Origin: Porcipelethomonas sp964621265 | GTDB taxonomy: Bacteria; Bacillota; Clostridia; Oscillospirales; Ruminococcaceae | Direction of reading: 5' to 3' | DNA: 64,000 nt | Assembly (NCBI GenBank): GCA_964621265.1 | Contig: CAZULQ010000006.1 | Location: 1-64,000 of the forward strand | Shown here: positions 57,044-64,000 of the stretch, piece by piece | Numbering within the stretch: position 1 is the first letter of the stretch | How the letters are laid out: each line of letters opens with the position of its first letter | Made by a program: the position numbers and the translations under genes | Notes under the pieces: model-generated | Told to the model about the DNA's origin: nothing | Databases searched by the model: none | The model's input: the letters and a program-made list of their open reading frames with translations, nothing else

Positions 57044-60037
57044 ATGGCTGATACAGCATCTCTGAAGGTCCGTGCAGAAGCGGCAGACTGCGGAAAGTTC
57101 AAAAAGCTTCTTATCTTTCTGCGTGAATGGGCTTTCAGAAATAAAATTTATTTTCTCGCCTTTGCGATACCTGCCATTATAATGTACATTGCCTATGCAA
57201 TGTTCGGCTTGTATCCGTTCGGGGGCGAATCTGTTCTTGTACTTGACCTCAACGGTCAGTATGTTTATTACTTTGAAGCTCTTCGTGACGCTTTCTGGAG
57301 CGGAGATGAGAGTATATTCTACGACTGGTCGAGAAACCTTTCGGGCGGATATGCGGGTATTATAGGATATTACCTTGCGAGTCCGTTTACTCTTATTGTT
57401 ATGCTTCTTCCGAGAACCATGATGCTCGGTGCGCTTCTTATTCTCCAGCTTGCAAAGCTCGGAAGTGCGGGACTTACATTCTGCTATTTCCTGAGAAAAT
57501 CAAAGGGGCTTTCTGAGCTTCAGGCAGTTGTTTTCTCAACACTTTACGCTCTTTGTGCTTATGGTGTTATCCAGCTTATCGACCCTATGTGGCTCGACGG
57601 ACTTGTTCTTCTGCCGCTTATAACTCTCGGCGTTGAATATCTTGTCGATGACGGCAGAAAGATTAATTATATCATTCCGCTTGCCCTTATGTTTATCGCA
57701 AACTTCTATATCGGCTACATGATTGGTATTTTCACATTTATTTACTTTGTGTTCTATACAACCTGTGGCTGCAAGAATGCGGGAAGAAAGAAGCGCCTTT
57801 ATGAAATCTGGCAGAGCTTTGTGAGAATGGCTCTTGCGACTATAGTTGCTCTTGCCTGTGCGGCGGTAATGCTTCTTCCTGTTGTAAATGCTCTTGGTCA
57901 GGGTAAATTCAGCTTTACAGAAAATCCTGACTATTCATACTCAACACAGTTCAAGCCTCTTGACTTCCTGTCACAGCTGACTGTTGCACAGTATGACTCT
58001 GTAAATGTCCAGGGTCTCCCTGAAATTTACTGCGGTATTCTGACACTTTTCTTAGCTCCGCTTTTCTTCCTCAACAAGGAAATCAAGCCTATAAGAAAGC
58101 TCGGATATATGTCAGTGCTTATCGTGCTTTTCCTTTGTATGTATATCAATCCGATTGATATGGCATGGCACGGTTTCCAGGAACCAAACTGGCTCCCATA
58201 TAGATATTCATTCACATTCTCGTTTGTACTGCTTTGTATGGCGGCGGAAACCTTCGGCAAGCTTGATGGCTTAAAGCCTGTTGCAATCGGCGGTACGCTC
58301 GGCGGTGTACTGTTGCTGCTGCTCGTTATTGAATCGGGCGATCTTGAACACATTACATCAACCAATATCTGGATTTGTGCGGGACTTGCTGTTGTTTACT
58401 GCGGTATAGTACTGCTTGCGAACAAGTTCGGCAAGAAGTTTATGGCGGTTGCGGCACCTTGTGCTCTGCTTGTTGTTTCAGGCGGCGAGCTTCTCTACAA
58501 CGCTTATCAGACTCTTCTTGACGAGGACGTTGAAATATGCTACTCAGAGCGTAAGTCATGGTATAACTATATCAACAATGGTAAAAATGTTACAAACATG
58601 CTCTATGACTTTGATGACAGCATCTATCGTGCAGAAAAGACAAATACATATTACAGAACTGTTAATGATAACTCAGCATTCGGTCTGAGAGGTCTTTCAC
58701 ATTCAAGCTCTGTCATGAACGCTAAAATCATTACATTCCTTGAAGCTATGGGCTATGACACAGGCGGATTTGAGTCAAGCTATAACGGTGCATCACCTAT
58801 CATAGACTCAATTTTAGGCATCAAGTATGTCATGGACAGAAATTATACTGACAAGATCGGAACTGATGATTATACAAGAAAGGCACTTTCAGTTTATGAC
58901 GGTCCTGTATTTTCTTATGAATATACAGACGAAGAAAAGGCTGACAGAATAGTTGAGGTTTATAACAACCCTTATGCGTTGTCACCTGGCTTTATGGCTG
59001 ATGAGTCAATCAGATCAATTTCATTCTTCGGAAACGATAACCCGTTCAAGGCACAGAATACACTTATGAGCTGTCTTGTCGGAAAGACTAATTTCGCTAT
59101 GGATATTACAGATCCTGCGTCACATGAGCAGTATTACAAACAGCTTGTGGTTGACCCTGACCAGTTTACGCTCAACAACGTAAACCTTGCATATACTACA
59201 TCATCAACAGGTGCTGTACAGTATCTTTACACAGCGCTTGAGGGCGACCCGACAGTTGATATGTTCATAACTCCTGAAACTGACAATCCTGTTTACATGT
59301 TCTTTAAAACTGAGAGCAGATACAGCGTTAACCTCTGGCTCAGTAAAGAAACAGATGACACAGGAACATATATAAACCATGATTTCGTTCAGGCATATTT
59401 CAAGGGTCATGATTATCACATTGTTGAGCTTGGTTCATTTGAACCCGGTGAAACATTCAACCTTAGAATGACTGTTGCTGACGAGCAGAAGCAGGCTGTT
59501 GTAAAGGACTTCTTCTTCTATGAATTTGATGAAGAGCTGTTTGCACAGGATATGGCAGTACTTCAGGCTAATCAGTGGCAGATTGACGAGTTTGAGGGCG
59601 ATTACTTAAAGGGTACAATCACATCAGACGGCGGCAAGACATTCATGCTGACTTCTATTCCTTATGAGGAAGGCTGGACAGTCAAGGTAGATGGTGAAAC
59701 TGTTGAACACTTTGAGGTTGCACAGGCACTTATCGGTATCCCTGTTGGTGCGGGTACTCATACAGTAGAAATGTCCTATACACCTCCCGGATTCAGTTAT
59801 GGTCTTATATTGTTTGTGATAGGTGTTGCGGCAATTGTAGTGATTTACAGATATGACAGGAAGAACAACAAGGTTCTGATTGCAATGTATCGTGAAAAGA
59901 AACAGGCTGCGGCAGCAAAGCCTGTAAAGAGCAATACTGCAGCAAAGTCGGCAGACGAAACAGAAAAGACTGAAAATACAGGTGCAGACACGGAAACTGC
60001 GGCTAAAACAAAGAAGAATAAAAAGAAGAAAAAATAA
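57044..60037 (+). CDS. yfhO: YfhO-family integral membrane glycosyltransferase-like protein
   Basis: A 997-aa protein with about thirteen membrane helices in the N-terminal half. The first extracytoplasmic loop is 'DLNGQYVYYFEALRDAFW...YDWSRNLSGGYAGIIGYYLASPF', the YfhO signature. A large extracytoplasmic beta-rich domain (about 490-900) follows, then a final helix (about 915-935) and a Lys/Ala/Glu-rich cytoplasmic tail. YfhO-like proteins resemble GT-C glycosyltransferases. B. subtilis YfhO is linked to sugar decoration of lipoteichoic acid. AAAGGAGG precedes the ATG. Confidence 0.88.
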   Translation: MADTASLKVRAEAADCGKFKKLLIFLREWAFRNKIYFLAFAIPAIIMYIAYAMFGLYPFGGESVLVLDLNGQYVYYFEALRDAFWSGDESIFYDWSRNLSGGYAGIIGYYLASPFTLIVMLLPRTMMLGALLILQLAKLGSAGLTFCYFLRKSKGLSELQAVVFSTLYALCAYGVIQLIDPMWLDGLVLLPLITLGVEYLVDDGRKINYIIPLALMFIANFYIGYMIGIFTFIYFVFYTTCGCKNAGRKKRLYEIWQSFVRMALATIVALACAAVMLLPVVNALGQGKFSFTENPDYSYSTQFKPLDFLSQLTVAQYDSVNVQGLPEIYCGILTLFLAPLFFLNKEIKPIRKLGYMSVLIVLFLCMYINPIDMAWHGFQEPNWLPYRYSFTFSFVLLCMAAETFGKLDGLKPVAIGGTLGGVLLLLLVIESGDLEHITSTNIWICAGLAVVYCGIVLLANKFGKKFMAVAAPCALLVVSGGELLYNAYQTLLDEDVEICYSERKSWYNYINNGKNVTNMLYDFDDSIYRAEKTNTYYRTVNDNSAFGLRGLSHSSSVMNAKIITFLEAMGYDTGGFESSYNGASPIIDSILGIKYVMDRNYTDKIGTDDYTRKALSVYDGPVFSYEYTDEEKADRIVEVYNNPYALSPGFMADESIRSISFFGNDNPFKAQNTLMSCLVGKTNFAMDITDPASHEQYYKQLVVDPDQFTLNNVNLAYTTSSTGAVQYLYTALEGDPTVDMFITPETDNPVYMFFKTESRYSVNLWLSKETDDTGTYINHDFVQAYFKGHDYHIVELGSFEPGETFNLRMTVADEQKQAVVKDFFFYEFDEELFAQDMAVLQANQWQIDEFEGDYLKGTITSDGGKTFMLTSIPYEEGWTVKVDGETVEHFEVAQALIGIPVGAGTHTVEMSYTPPGFSYGLILFVIGVAAIVVIYRYDRKNNKVLIAMYREKKQAAAAKPVKSNTAAKSADETEKTENTGADTETAAKTKKNKKKKK

Positions 60038-60046
60038 ATTTAAAAA

Positions 60047-60072
60047 GGACGCTCGGAAATGAGCGTCCTGAA
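60047..60072 (+). terminator. Hairpin after the YfhO gene
   Basis: GGACGCTC (60047-60054) / GAGCGTCC (60061-60068), then TGAATTTT: a leaky terminator at best. Confidence 0.5.
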
Positions 60073-60094
60073 TTTTAATAAAGGAGTATCACTT

Positions 60095-60706
60095 ATGAAT
60101 AAGGCAATGACAATTGTTTATGAGGTTGGCTCAAATCTTTATGTGAATATCACAAATAAATGTCCATGCAGCTGTACATTCTGCATAAGACAGAACGCTG
60201 ACGGAGCTTATGGCTCAGACAGTCTGTGGCTTGAGCATGAGCCTTCCATTGAAGAAATCAGGGAAGCTTTTGAAAAGGCGGATTTTAAAAAGTACAATGA
60301 GATTATTTTCTGCGGATATGGCGAGCCGACTGAGCGCATAGACGTTCTCTGTGAGGCGGCAAAGTATATAAAGGAAAATAACGGTCCTGCAATAAGACTA
60401 AACACAAACGGACTTTCTGACCTGATTCACGGAGAACCGACTGCAAAGAGATTTGAGGGAATTATTGATACTGTTTCAGTAAGCCTCAATGCAGGTACTA
60501 AGGAAGAATATCTGAAGGTTACACGTCCGAAGTTCGGGGAAGTTTCATATGAAGCTATGCAAAAATTCGCCGCTGAATGCAAGAACTATGTAAAAAATGT
60601 GGTTTTCTCGGTTGTGGACGTGATAGGTGAGGATGAAATTGCGGCGTCACAGGCGCTTGCTGACAAGCACGGTATAACACTCAGAGTCAGAAAATACGAG
60701 GGATAA
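60095..60706 (+). CDS. TatD-associated radical SAM protein
   Basis: A 203-aa protein. The ATG at 60095 (MNKAMTIVYEVG) follows AAAGGAG. The radical SAM cluster motif CxxxCxxC is CPCSCTFC (about residues 22-29), with 'YVNITNKCPCSCTFCIRQ' before and after. 'IIFCGYGEPTER' (GGE-like SAM-binding) and 'IRLNTNGLSDLI' follow. This matches the short radical SAM proteins described as linked to TatD (TIGR04038). The substrate is unknown. Here tatD is about 29 kb away, so the link is not physical in this window. Confidence 0.87.
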   Translation: MNKAMTIVYEVGSNLYVNITNKCPCSCTFCIRQNADGAYGSDSLWLEHEPSIEEIREAFEKADFKKYNEIIFCGYGEPTERIDVLCEAAKYIKENNGPAIRLNTNGLSDLIHGEPTAKRFEGIIDTVSVSLNAGTKEEYLKVTRPKFGEVSYEAMQKFAAECKNYVKNVVFSVVDVIGEDEIAASQALADKHGITLRVRKYEG

Positions 60707-60728
60707 ATTCTGAGATATACAAATAAAC

Positions 60729-60760
60729 AAAGGGAGACTTTTTTCAAAGTCTCCCTTTAA
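60729..60760. terminator. Bidirectional terminator between the radical SAM gene and aqpZ
   Basis: AAAGGGAGACTT (60729-60740) / AAGTCTCCCTTT (60747-60758). Confidence 0.75.
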
Positions 60761-60781
60761 TGCTTTTATGTAATCTGAAAA

Positions 60782-61483
60782 TTACTTGTCAGCCTTCTTG
60801 CCTTCAGCAAAGAGGAACTTGTGAGCAAGACCTGCGATGATTGCGCCTACGAAAGGAGCAACGATGAACAGCCATACCTGTGAGAGAGCGTCGCCGCCTT
60901 CTAAAACAGCCGGTGAAAGGCTTCTTGCAGGGTTAACTGATGTGCCTGTGAGCGGAATGCCGATAAGGTGTACAAATGTAAGAGTAAGACCGATTACGAT
61001 GCCAGCGAGGCTTGATGTCTTTTCTGTTCTTGTAACGCCTAAGATTGTCATGATGAATACAAATGTGAGGACAACTTCCACAACAAATGCACCAACCATG
61101 TCAAGACCTACGCCTGAAAGCTCGTCAAAACCGTTTGAGCCGTAGCCTGAGAGGTCTGAGCTCTTTGTGATTGCGTAAAGGATTCCGCTTCCTGCGAATG
61201 CACCTGCAATCTGTGCGATAACATAGCCGACAAAGTCAGTTACGCTCATCTTGCCGTTGATTAAAACAGCGAGTGATACAGCAGGGTTTACGTGACAGCC
61301 TGAGATGTCACCGATAGCATAAGCTGCAGCTACGATTGCAAGACCAAACGCTAATGCGATTGCTGCAACGCCGAGGTAGCCTACGCCTGTTCCGCCTGTG
61401 AAGCCGCCGCATACAACAGCAGTTCCGCAGCCGAAGAGAACAAGTGTCATTGTGCCGAGAAATTCAGCAATGTACTTCTTCAT
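60782..61483 (-). CDS. aqpZ: MIP-family aquaporin (AqpZ-like)
   Basis: A 233-aa channel with six helices and two NPA half-helices: 'GCHVNPAVSLAVL' and 'GTSVNPARSLSPA'. 'KKYIAEFLGTMTLVLFGCGTAVV' is the typical AqpZ start. The second NPA is followed by Arg (NPAR), part of the selectivity filter. The remaining filter residues look AqpZ-like (His in 'FVHLIGIPLTGT'), which supports water rather than glycerol. It lies after the NCS2 permease on the same strand with a 63-nt gap. Confidence 0.92.
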   Translation of the reverse strand: MKKYIAEFLGTMTLVLFGCGTAVVCGGFTGGTGVGYLGVAAIALAFGLAIVAAAYAIGDISGCHVNPAVSLAVLINGKMSVTDFVGYVIAQIAGAFAGSGILYAITKSSDLSGYGSNGFDELSGVGLDMVGAFVVEVVLTFVFIMTILGVTRTEKTSSLAGIVIGLTLTFVHLIGIPLTGTSVNPARSLSPAVLEGGDALSQVWLFIVAPFVGAIIAGLAHKFLFAEGKKADK

Positions 61484-61546
61484 AGTTTATAACTCCATCT
61501 CCACAGAAAATTTTTTGTGTTGCATTACCCTGTGGAAGTAATGACC

Positions 61547-62911
61547 TTAAAGGAATATGTATTTGAGGATAAACAATACTGCTAAAACATACATGAGCGG
61601 CTTTATCTTTTTAGCCTTTCCGCATACGAGGTTTAAAACAACGTATGAGATGATTCCGAGTGAGATACCCTCTGAAATACTGTAAAACAGCGGCATTGCT
61701 ATAATACAGAGATAAGCAGGGATTGCGTCTGTATAATTGTCTTCGTCAAACTTGATGTCAGCGATTGCACTGAGCATAAGGAAACCTACGATGATAAGTG
61801 CAGGGGCAGTTGCGAATGATGGGATAGCTGTGAAAATCGGTGCAAAGAACATTGAAACTGCGAATAAAACTGCTGTCACAAGCGCTGTGAGACCTGTTTT
61901 ACCGCCAGCGGCAACGCCTGCTGAAGATTCAACGAATGTAGTTGTTGTTGATGTACCGAGTGCGGCACCCGCTGTTGTTGCAATTGCGTCTGCCAAAAGT
62001 GCAGGCTTGATTTTAGGAAGTCTGCCGTTTTCATCGAGCATGTCTGCCTTTGTGCTGACGCCGATTAATGTGCCGAGTGTGTCAAACACGTCAACAAAAA
62101 GGAATGAGAAGATAATGACGATGAAATTGAAAATGCCCACTTCATTGAAATTTACGTTAAAGCATTCCCCGACTGTTTCGCCAAGCTTTGAGAAATCAGT
62201 CATTTCAAAAGCCGGGATAAGGTCAAAGCTTCCCATTGCAGGGTCAACCTTGTAAATACCTGTAAGCTGGCATACAATACCTAAAAGCCATGTTGCTATA
62301 ATACCGATGAGGATTGAGCCCTTTACTCTTTTTATGTAGAGAATAGCTGTTATGAATGTGCCGATTACTGCAAGGAGTGCACATATACCTGAAGTACTGA
62401 AGTTTTCAGTAAAGCTTGTGATTGTAACGAGTGTTGAGCCTTCGTCGACGCTGAGTCCCGCATTCTGAAGACCGATAAACGCAATGAAAAGACCGATTCC
62501 GACGGATACCGCCTTTTTCAGCGTGAGCGGAATCGTGTTGAAGATTGCCTCACGGACATTCGTAAGAGAAAGCACAAGGAATATGAGACCTTCGATAAAT
62601 ACTGCAAGGAGCGCAACACGCCAGTCGTAGCCAAAGCCCTGTACAACCGTATAGGCGAAAAACGCATTGAGACCCATACCTGCCGAAAGTGCAAACGGAA
62701 GGTTTGCCATAAGCGCCATGCAGATTGTACCGACAAATGATGCTATACATGTTGCAAGGAGAACGGCTGTTGTGTCCATTCCCGCATCACCGAGAATATT
62801 AGGGTTTACTGCGAGGATATACGCCATTGTCATGAATGTTGTGATACCTGCAATGATTTCAGTTTTAACGTTTGTTTTGTTTTCTTTCAGCTTGAATAAT
62901 TTTTCGAGCAT
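61547..62911 (-). CDS. NCS2-family purine permease (AzgA/PbuG-like)
   Basis: A 454-aa membrane protein with about twelve to fourteen helices. 'NVKTEIIAGITTFMTMAYILAVNPNILG' at the N-terminus, 'ATCIASFVGTICMALMANLPFALSAGMGLNAFFAYTVV' and 'LGTSTTTTFVESSAGVAAGGKTGLTALV' are hallmarks of the guanine/hypoxanthine (AzgA/PbuG) branch. It is 16 nt downstream of hpt in the same operon, which supports hypoxanthine or guanine as substrate: uptake followed by phosphoribosylation. Confidence 0.93.
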   Translation of the reverse strand: MLEKLFKLKENKTNVKTEIIAGITTFMTMAYILAVNPNILGDAGMDTTAVLLATCIASFVGTICMALMANLPFALSAGMGLNAFFAYTVVQGFGYDWRVALLAVFIEGLIFLVLSLTNVREAIFNTIPLTLKKAVSVGIGLFIAFIGLQNAGLSVDEGSTLVTITSFTENFSTSGICALLAVIGTFITAILYIKRVKGSILIGIIATWLLGIVCQLTGIYKVDPAMGSFDLIPAFEMTDFSKLGETVGECFNVNFNEVGIFNFIVIIFSFLFVDVFDTLGTLIGVSTKADMLDENGRLPKIKPALLADAIATTAGAALGTSTTTTFVESSAGVAAGGKTGLTALVTAVLFAVSMFFAPIFTAIPSFATAPALIIVGFLMLSAIADIKFDEDNYTDAIPAYLCIIAMPLFYSISEGISLGIISYVVLNLVCGKAKKIKPLMYVLAVLFILKYIFL

Positions 62912-62926
62912 AGCTGTTACCTCCTT

Positions 62927-63469
62927 TTATTCGTTGTCGTATTCTGCGATGTAAGGAAGATTGCGGTAGTTTTCAGCAAAGTCGAGACCATAGCCGATAA
63001 CGAAATGGTCAGGTATTGTGAAAAGTGAAATATCAGCGTCAAGTTCAACAAGGCGTCTTTCAGGCTTGTCGAGGAGTGTTACAACCTTGAGTGAAAGCGG
63101 ATTTTTTGCATTTAAAAGCTTTATTACGTCGTTTAATGTTCTGCCTGTGTCGATAATATCCTCAACGATAATTACGTGGTAATTGCTGATATCGTGGTCA
63201 AGGTCCATTGTGATTTTAACGATACCCGAAGATTCTGTGCCGTTGTAGTAGCTTTTTGCGCACATAAAGCCGATTTCGCACGGGATATCTATTGCACGCT
63301 GTAAATCAGCGAGGAATACGAATGCGCCTTTTAAAATAGTAACGAGTAAAAGTGGCTTGTCTTCGTAATCACGGCTTATCTGAGCGCCGACTTCCCTGAT
63401 TTTTGCCTTTAGCTCCTCTTCGGAAATTAGCACTCTTTTTATTTTGCTGTTAAATTCATTTTTGGTCAT
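62927..63469 (-). CDS. hpt: Hypoxanthine phosphoribosyltransferase
   Basis: A 180-aa salvage enzyme that converts hypoxanthine and guanine with PRPP to IMP and GMP. The ATG at 63469 (MTKNEFNSKIKRV) has GGTGGA at good spacing. An ATG 15 nt upstream is an alternative. The PRPP loop is 'VIIVEDIIDTGRT'. 'LLLVTILKGAFVFLADL' and 'FVIGYGLDFAENYRNLPYIAEY' are the other family blocks. First gene of the operon with the purine permease. No purine riboswitch is seen in the short leader. Confidence 0.96.
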   Translation of the reverse strand: MTKNEFNSKIKRVLISEEELKAKIREVGAQISRDYEDKPLLLVTILKGAFVFLADLQRAIDIPCEIGFMCAKSYYNGTESSGIVKITMDLDHDISNYHVIIVEDIIDTGRTLNDVIKLLNAKNPLSLKVVTLLDKPERRLVELDADISLFTIPDHFVIGYGLDFAENYRNLPYIAEYDNE

Positions 63470-63507
63470 ATGTAATTCCACCATTCTCTATTTAATGTAT
63501 TACTATA

Positions 63508-63536
63508 ATTGTACCTATTTTTCGGCTTTTTGTCAA
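63508..63536 (-). promoter_or_regulatory. Promoter of the hpt-permease operon
   Basis: Minus strand TTGACA (63536-63531), 17 nt, TACAAT (63513-63508). Confidence 0.75.
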
Positions 63537-63575
63537 TATTTCAGGGGAAATGGGGAATAAAATTTTTATAAAAAG

Positions 63576-63603
63576 AAAAGACCGCCATTTCGGCGGTCTT
63601 TTC
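63576..63603 (-). terminator. Terminator of the pdaA-like gene
   Basis: AAGACCGCC/GGCGGTCTT stem (63578-63600), with TTTTCTTTTT following on the minus strand. Confidence 0.8.
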
Positions 63604-63605
63604 CT

Positions 63606-64000
63606 TTAAAGTTCATATCCCTGTGCTCTTAAATCATCAATCACATCGCCGAGTATTGCGGCATTTGTACTCGAAACGGAGTGAAGAAGATAAATGCCTC
63701 CGCCGTGTGCGCAGGACGTTACCTTTTCGAGAGCGGACGCAGGGTCAGGCTGATTATCCGTTTCCCAGTCAACGTAAGCAAAGCTCCACATCAGAGTTTT
63801 ATATCCCAGTTCTGACGCGGTTTTCAGAGACTGCTCCGAAAATTCTCCGCAGGGAGGACGCAGATACTGCATTTCATAGCCGTATTTTTCCGAAACGAAA
63901 TTATGAAGACTCATAATTTCCTCCGAAAGCGCTTCCTGTGACAGCTCAGGCATTGAAGCATGAGTCATGCCGTGATTGCCGAGGGTGTGTCCCTCTGCTA
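63606..64000 (-). CDS. pdaA: Polysaccharide deacetylase, PdaA-like (3' part; cut by the window edge)
   Basis: The C-terminal 131 codons of a NodB-domain deacetylase. The reading frame runs off the right edge, so the start is outside. The first visible residues (EGHTLGNHGMTH) contain the metal-binding HxxxxH-type motif. 'LRPPCGEFS' follows, and the end 'LGYKTLMWSFAYVDWETD...LLHSVSSTNAAIL..VIDDLRAQGYEL' closely follows the pattern of Bacillus PdaA. PdaA removes N-acetyl groups so that muramic delta-lactam can form in spore cortex. The window has other spore genes, which fits. An internal ATG at 63968 is not the true start. Confidence 0.8.
   Translation of the reverse strand, partial: AEGHTLGNHGMTHASMPELSQEALSEEIMSLHNFVSEKYGYEMQYLRPPCGEFSEQSLKTASELGYKTLMWSFAYVDWETDNQPDPASALEKVTSCAHGGGIYLLHSVSSTNAAILGDVIDDLRAQGYEL

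Noticed and set aside
60095..60706. Functional coupling of the radical SAM protein with tatD by gene neighbourhood
   Set aside because: tatD lies about 29 kb away in a different operon, so the association cannot be claimed from this window.
61737..62255. 172-codon plus-strand frame
   Set aside because: Antisense to the NCS2 permease, without RBS or recognisable protein pattern.
63485..63536. Purine riboswitch upstream of hpt and the purine permease
   Set aside because: The leader is too short and lacks the three-way-junction motif. The operon appears to rely on a plain sigma-A promoter.
1..64000. tRNA or rRNA genes, prophage or insertion sequences
   Set aside because: No cloverleaf-like T-arm motif was found in any gap, and no transposase, integrase or phage structural gene was recognised.

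Overview
The window looks like chromosome from a fibre-degrading, spore-forming Gram-positive anaerobe of the Ruminococcus group (Oscillospiraceae). The evidence is cohesin and dockerin modules in several proteins, a two-domain pectate lyase with a dockerin, a GH5 cellulase, pyruvate:ferredoxin oxidoreductase, spore germination and SpoVA genes, an HrcA/CIRCE heat-shock operon, low-to-moderate GC, and frequent TTG/GTG starts behind strong Shine-Dalgarno sites. The species is not identified.

Layout. 1-700: a lipoprotein. 846-12400: one long operon behind a near-perfect sigma-A promoter. It encodes a very large solute-binding protein, two pairs of sugar-type ABC permeases, an NHL/TPR membrane protein, a Yip1-like membrane protein and a 777-aa DUF5696-like secreted protein, with no ATPase. 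12.4-15.2 kb: trpS and a MATE exporter. 15.4-19.7 kb: a dockerin-bearing double pectate lyase. 19.7-23.1 kb (minus): gerC-gerB-gerA with a sigma-G-like promoter. 23.2-28.2 kb: three consecutive scaffoldin genes, namely a cohesin-dockerin adaptor, a two-cohesin scaffoldin ending in an X-module-dockerin, and a single-cohesin protein with a sortase-type C-terminus. 28.2-32.2 kb: azlCD, a SLOG protein, an LCP-like protein, tatD and a DUF378 protein. 32.5-34.8 kb: a membrane-anchored GH5 cellulase. 34.8-39.3 kb (minus): a CPBP-type membrane protein and PFOR. 39.4-39.9 kb: a candidate small RNA and a promoter interleaved with a terminator. 39.9-47.5 kb: ppk1, an AraC regulator, a HAD phosphatase, a P-loop kinase, a ClC channel, YtaF and birA. 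47.7-52.6 kb: hrcA-grpE-dnaK-dnaJ. 52.6-53.8 kb: a small AT-rich pair, a lipoprotein divergent from an XRE regulator. 53.8-64 kb: spoVAC, rny, a phospholipase C-like protein, a YfhO-family protein, a radical SAM protein, an aquaporin, an NCS2 purine permease, hpt and the 3' part of a PdaA-like deacetylase cut by the window edge.

How it fits together. The scaffoldin cluster supplies adaptor, scaffold and wall anchor for a compact cellulosome. The pectate lyase is a probable client enzyme, and the GH5 enzyme is tethered separately by a membrane anchor. The large transporter operon probably imports oligosaccharides, using a shared ATPase encoded elsewhere. Items that standard annotation would miss: an interspersed structured repeat present three times (13.58, 35.56 and 47.52 kb), one copy of which supplies the last codons of birA; a pyrimidine-rich small-RNA candidate at 39.6 kb and a weaker one at 32.4 kb; a leader with two mutually exclusive hairpins before the transporter operon; and a valine/threonine repeat stalk in the scaffoldin. 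All assignments were made by reading the sequence. No database search was run.
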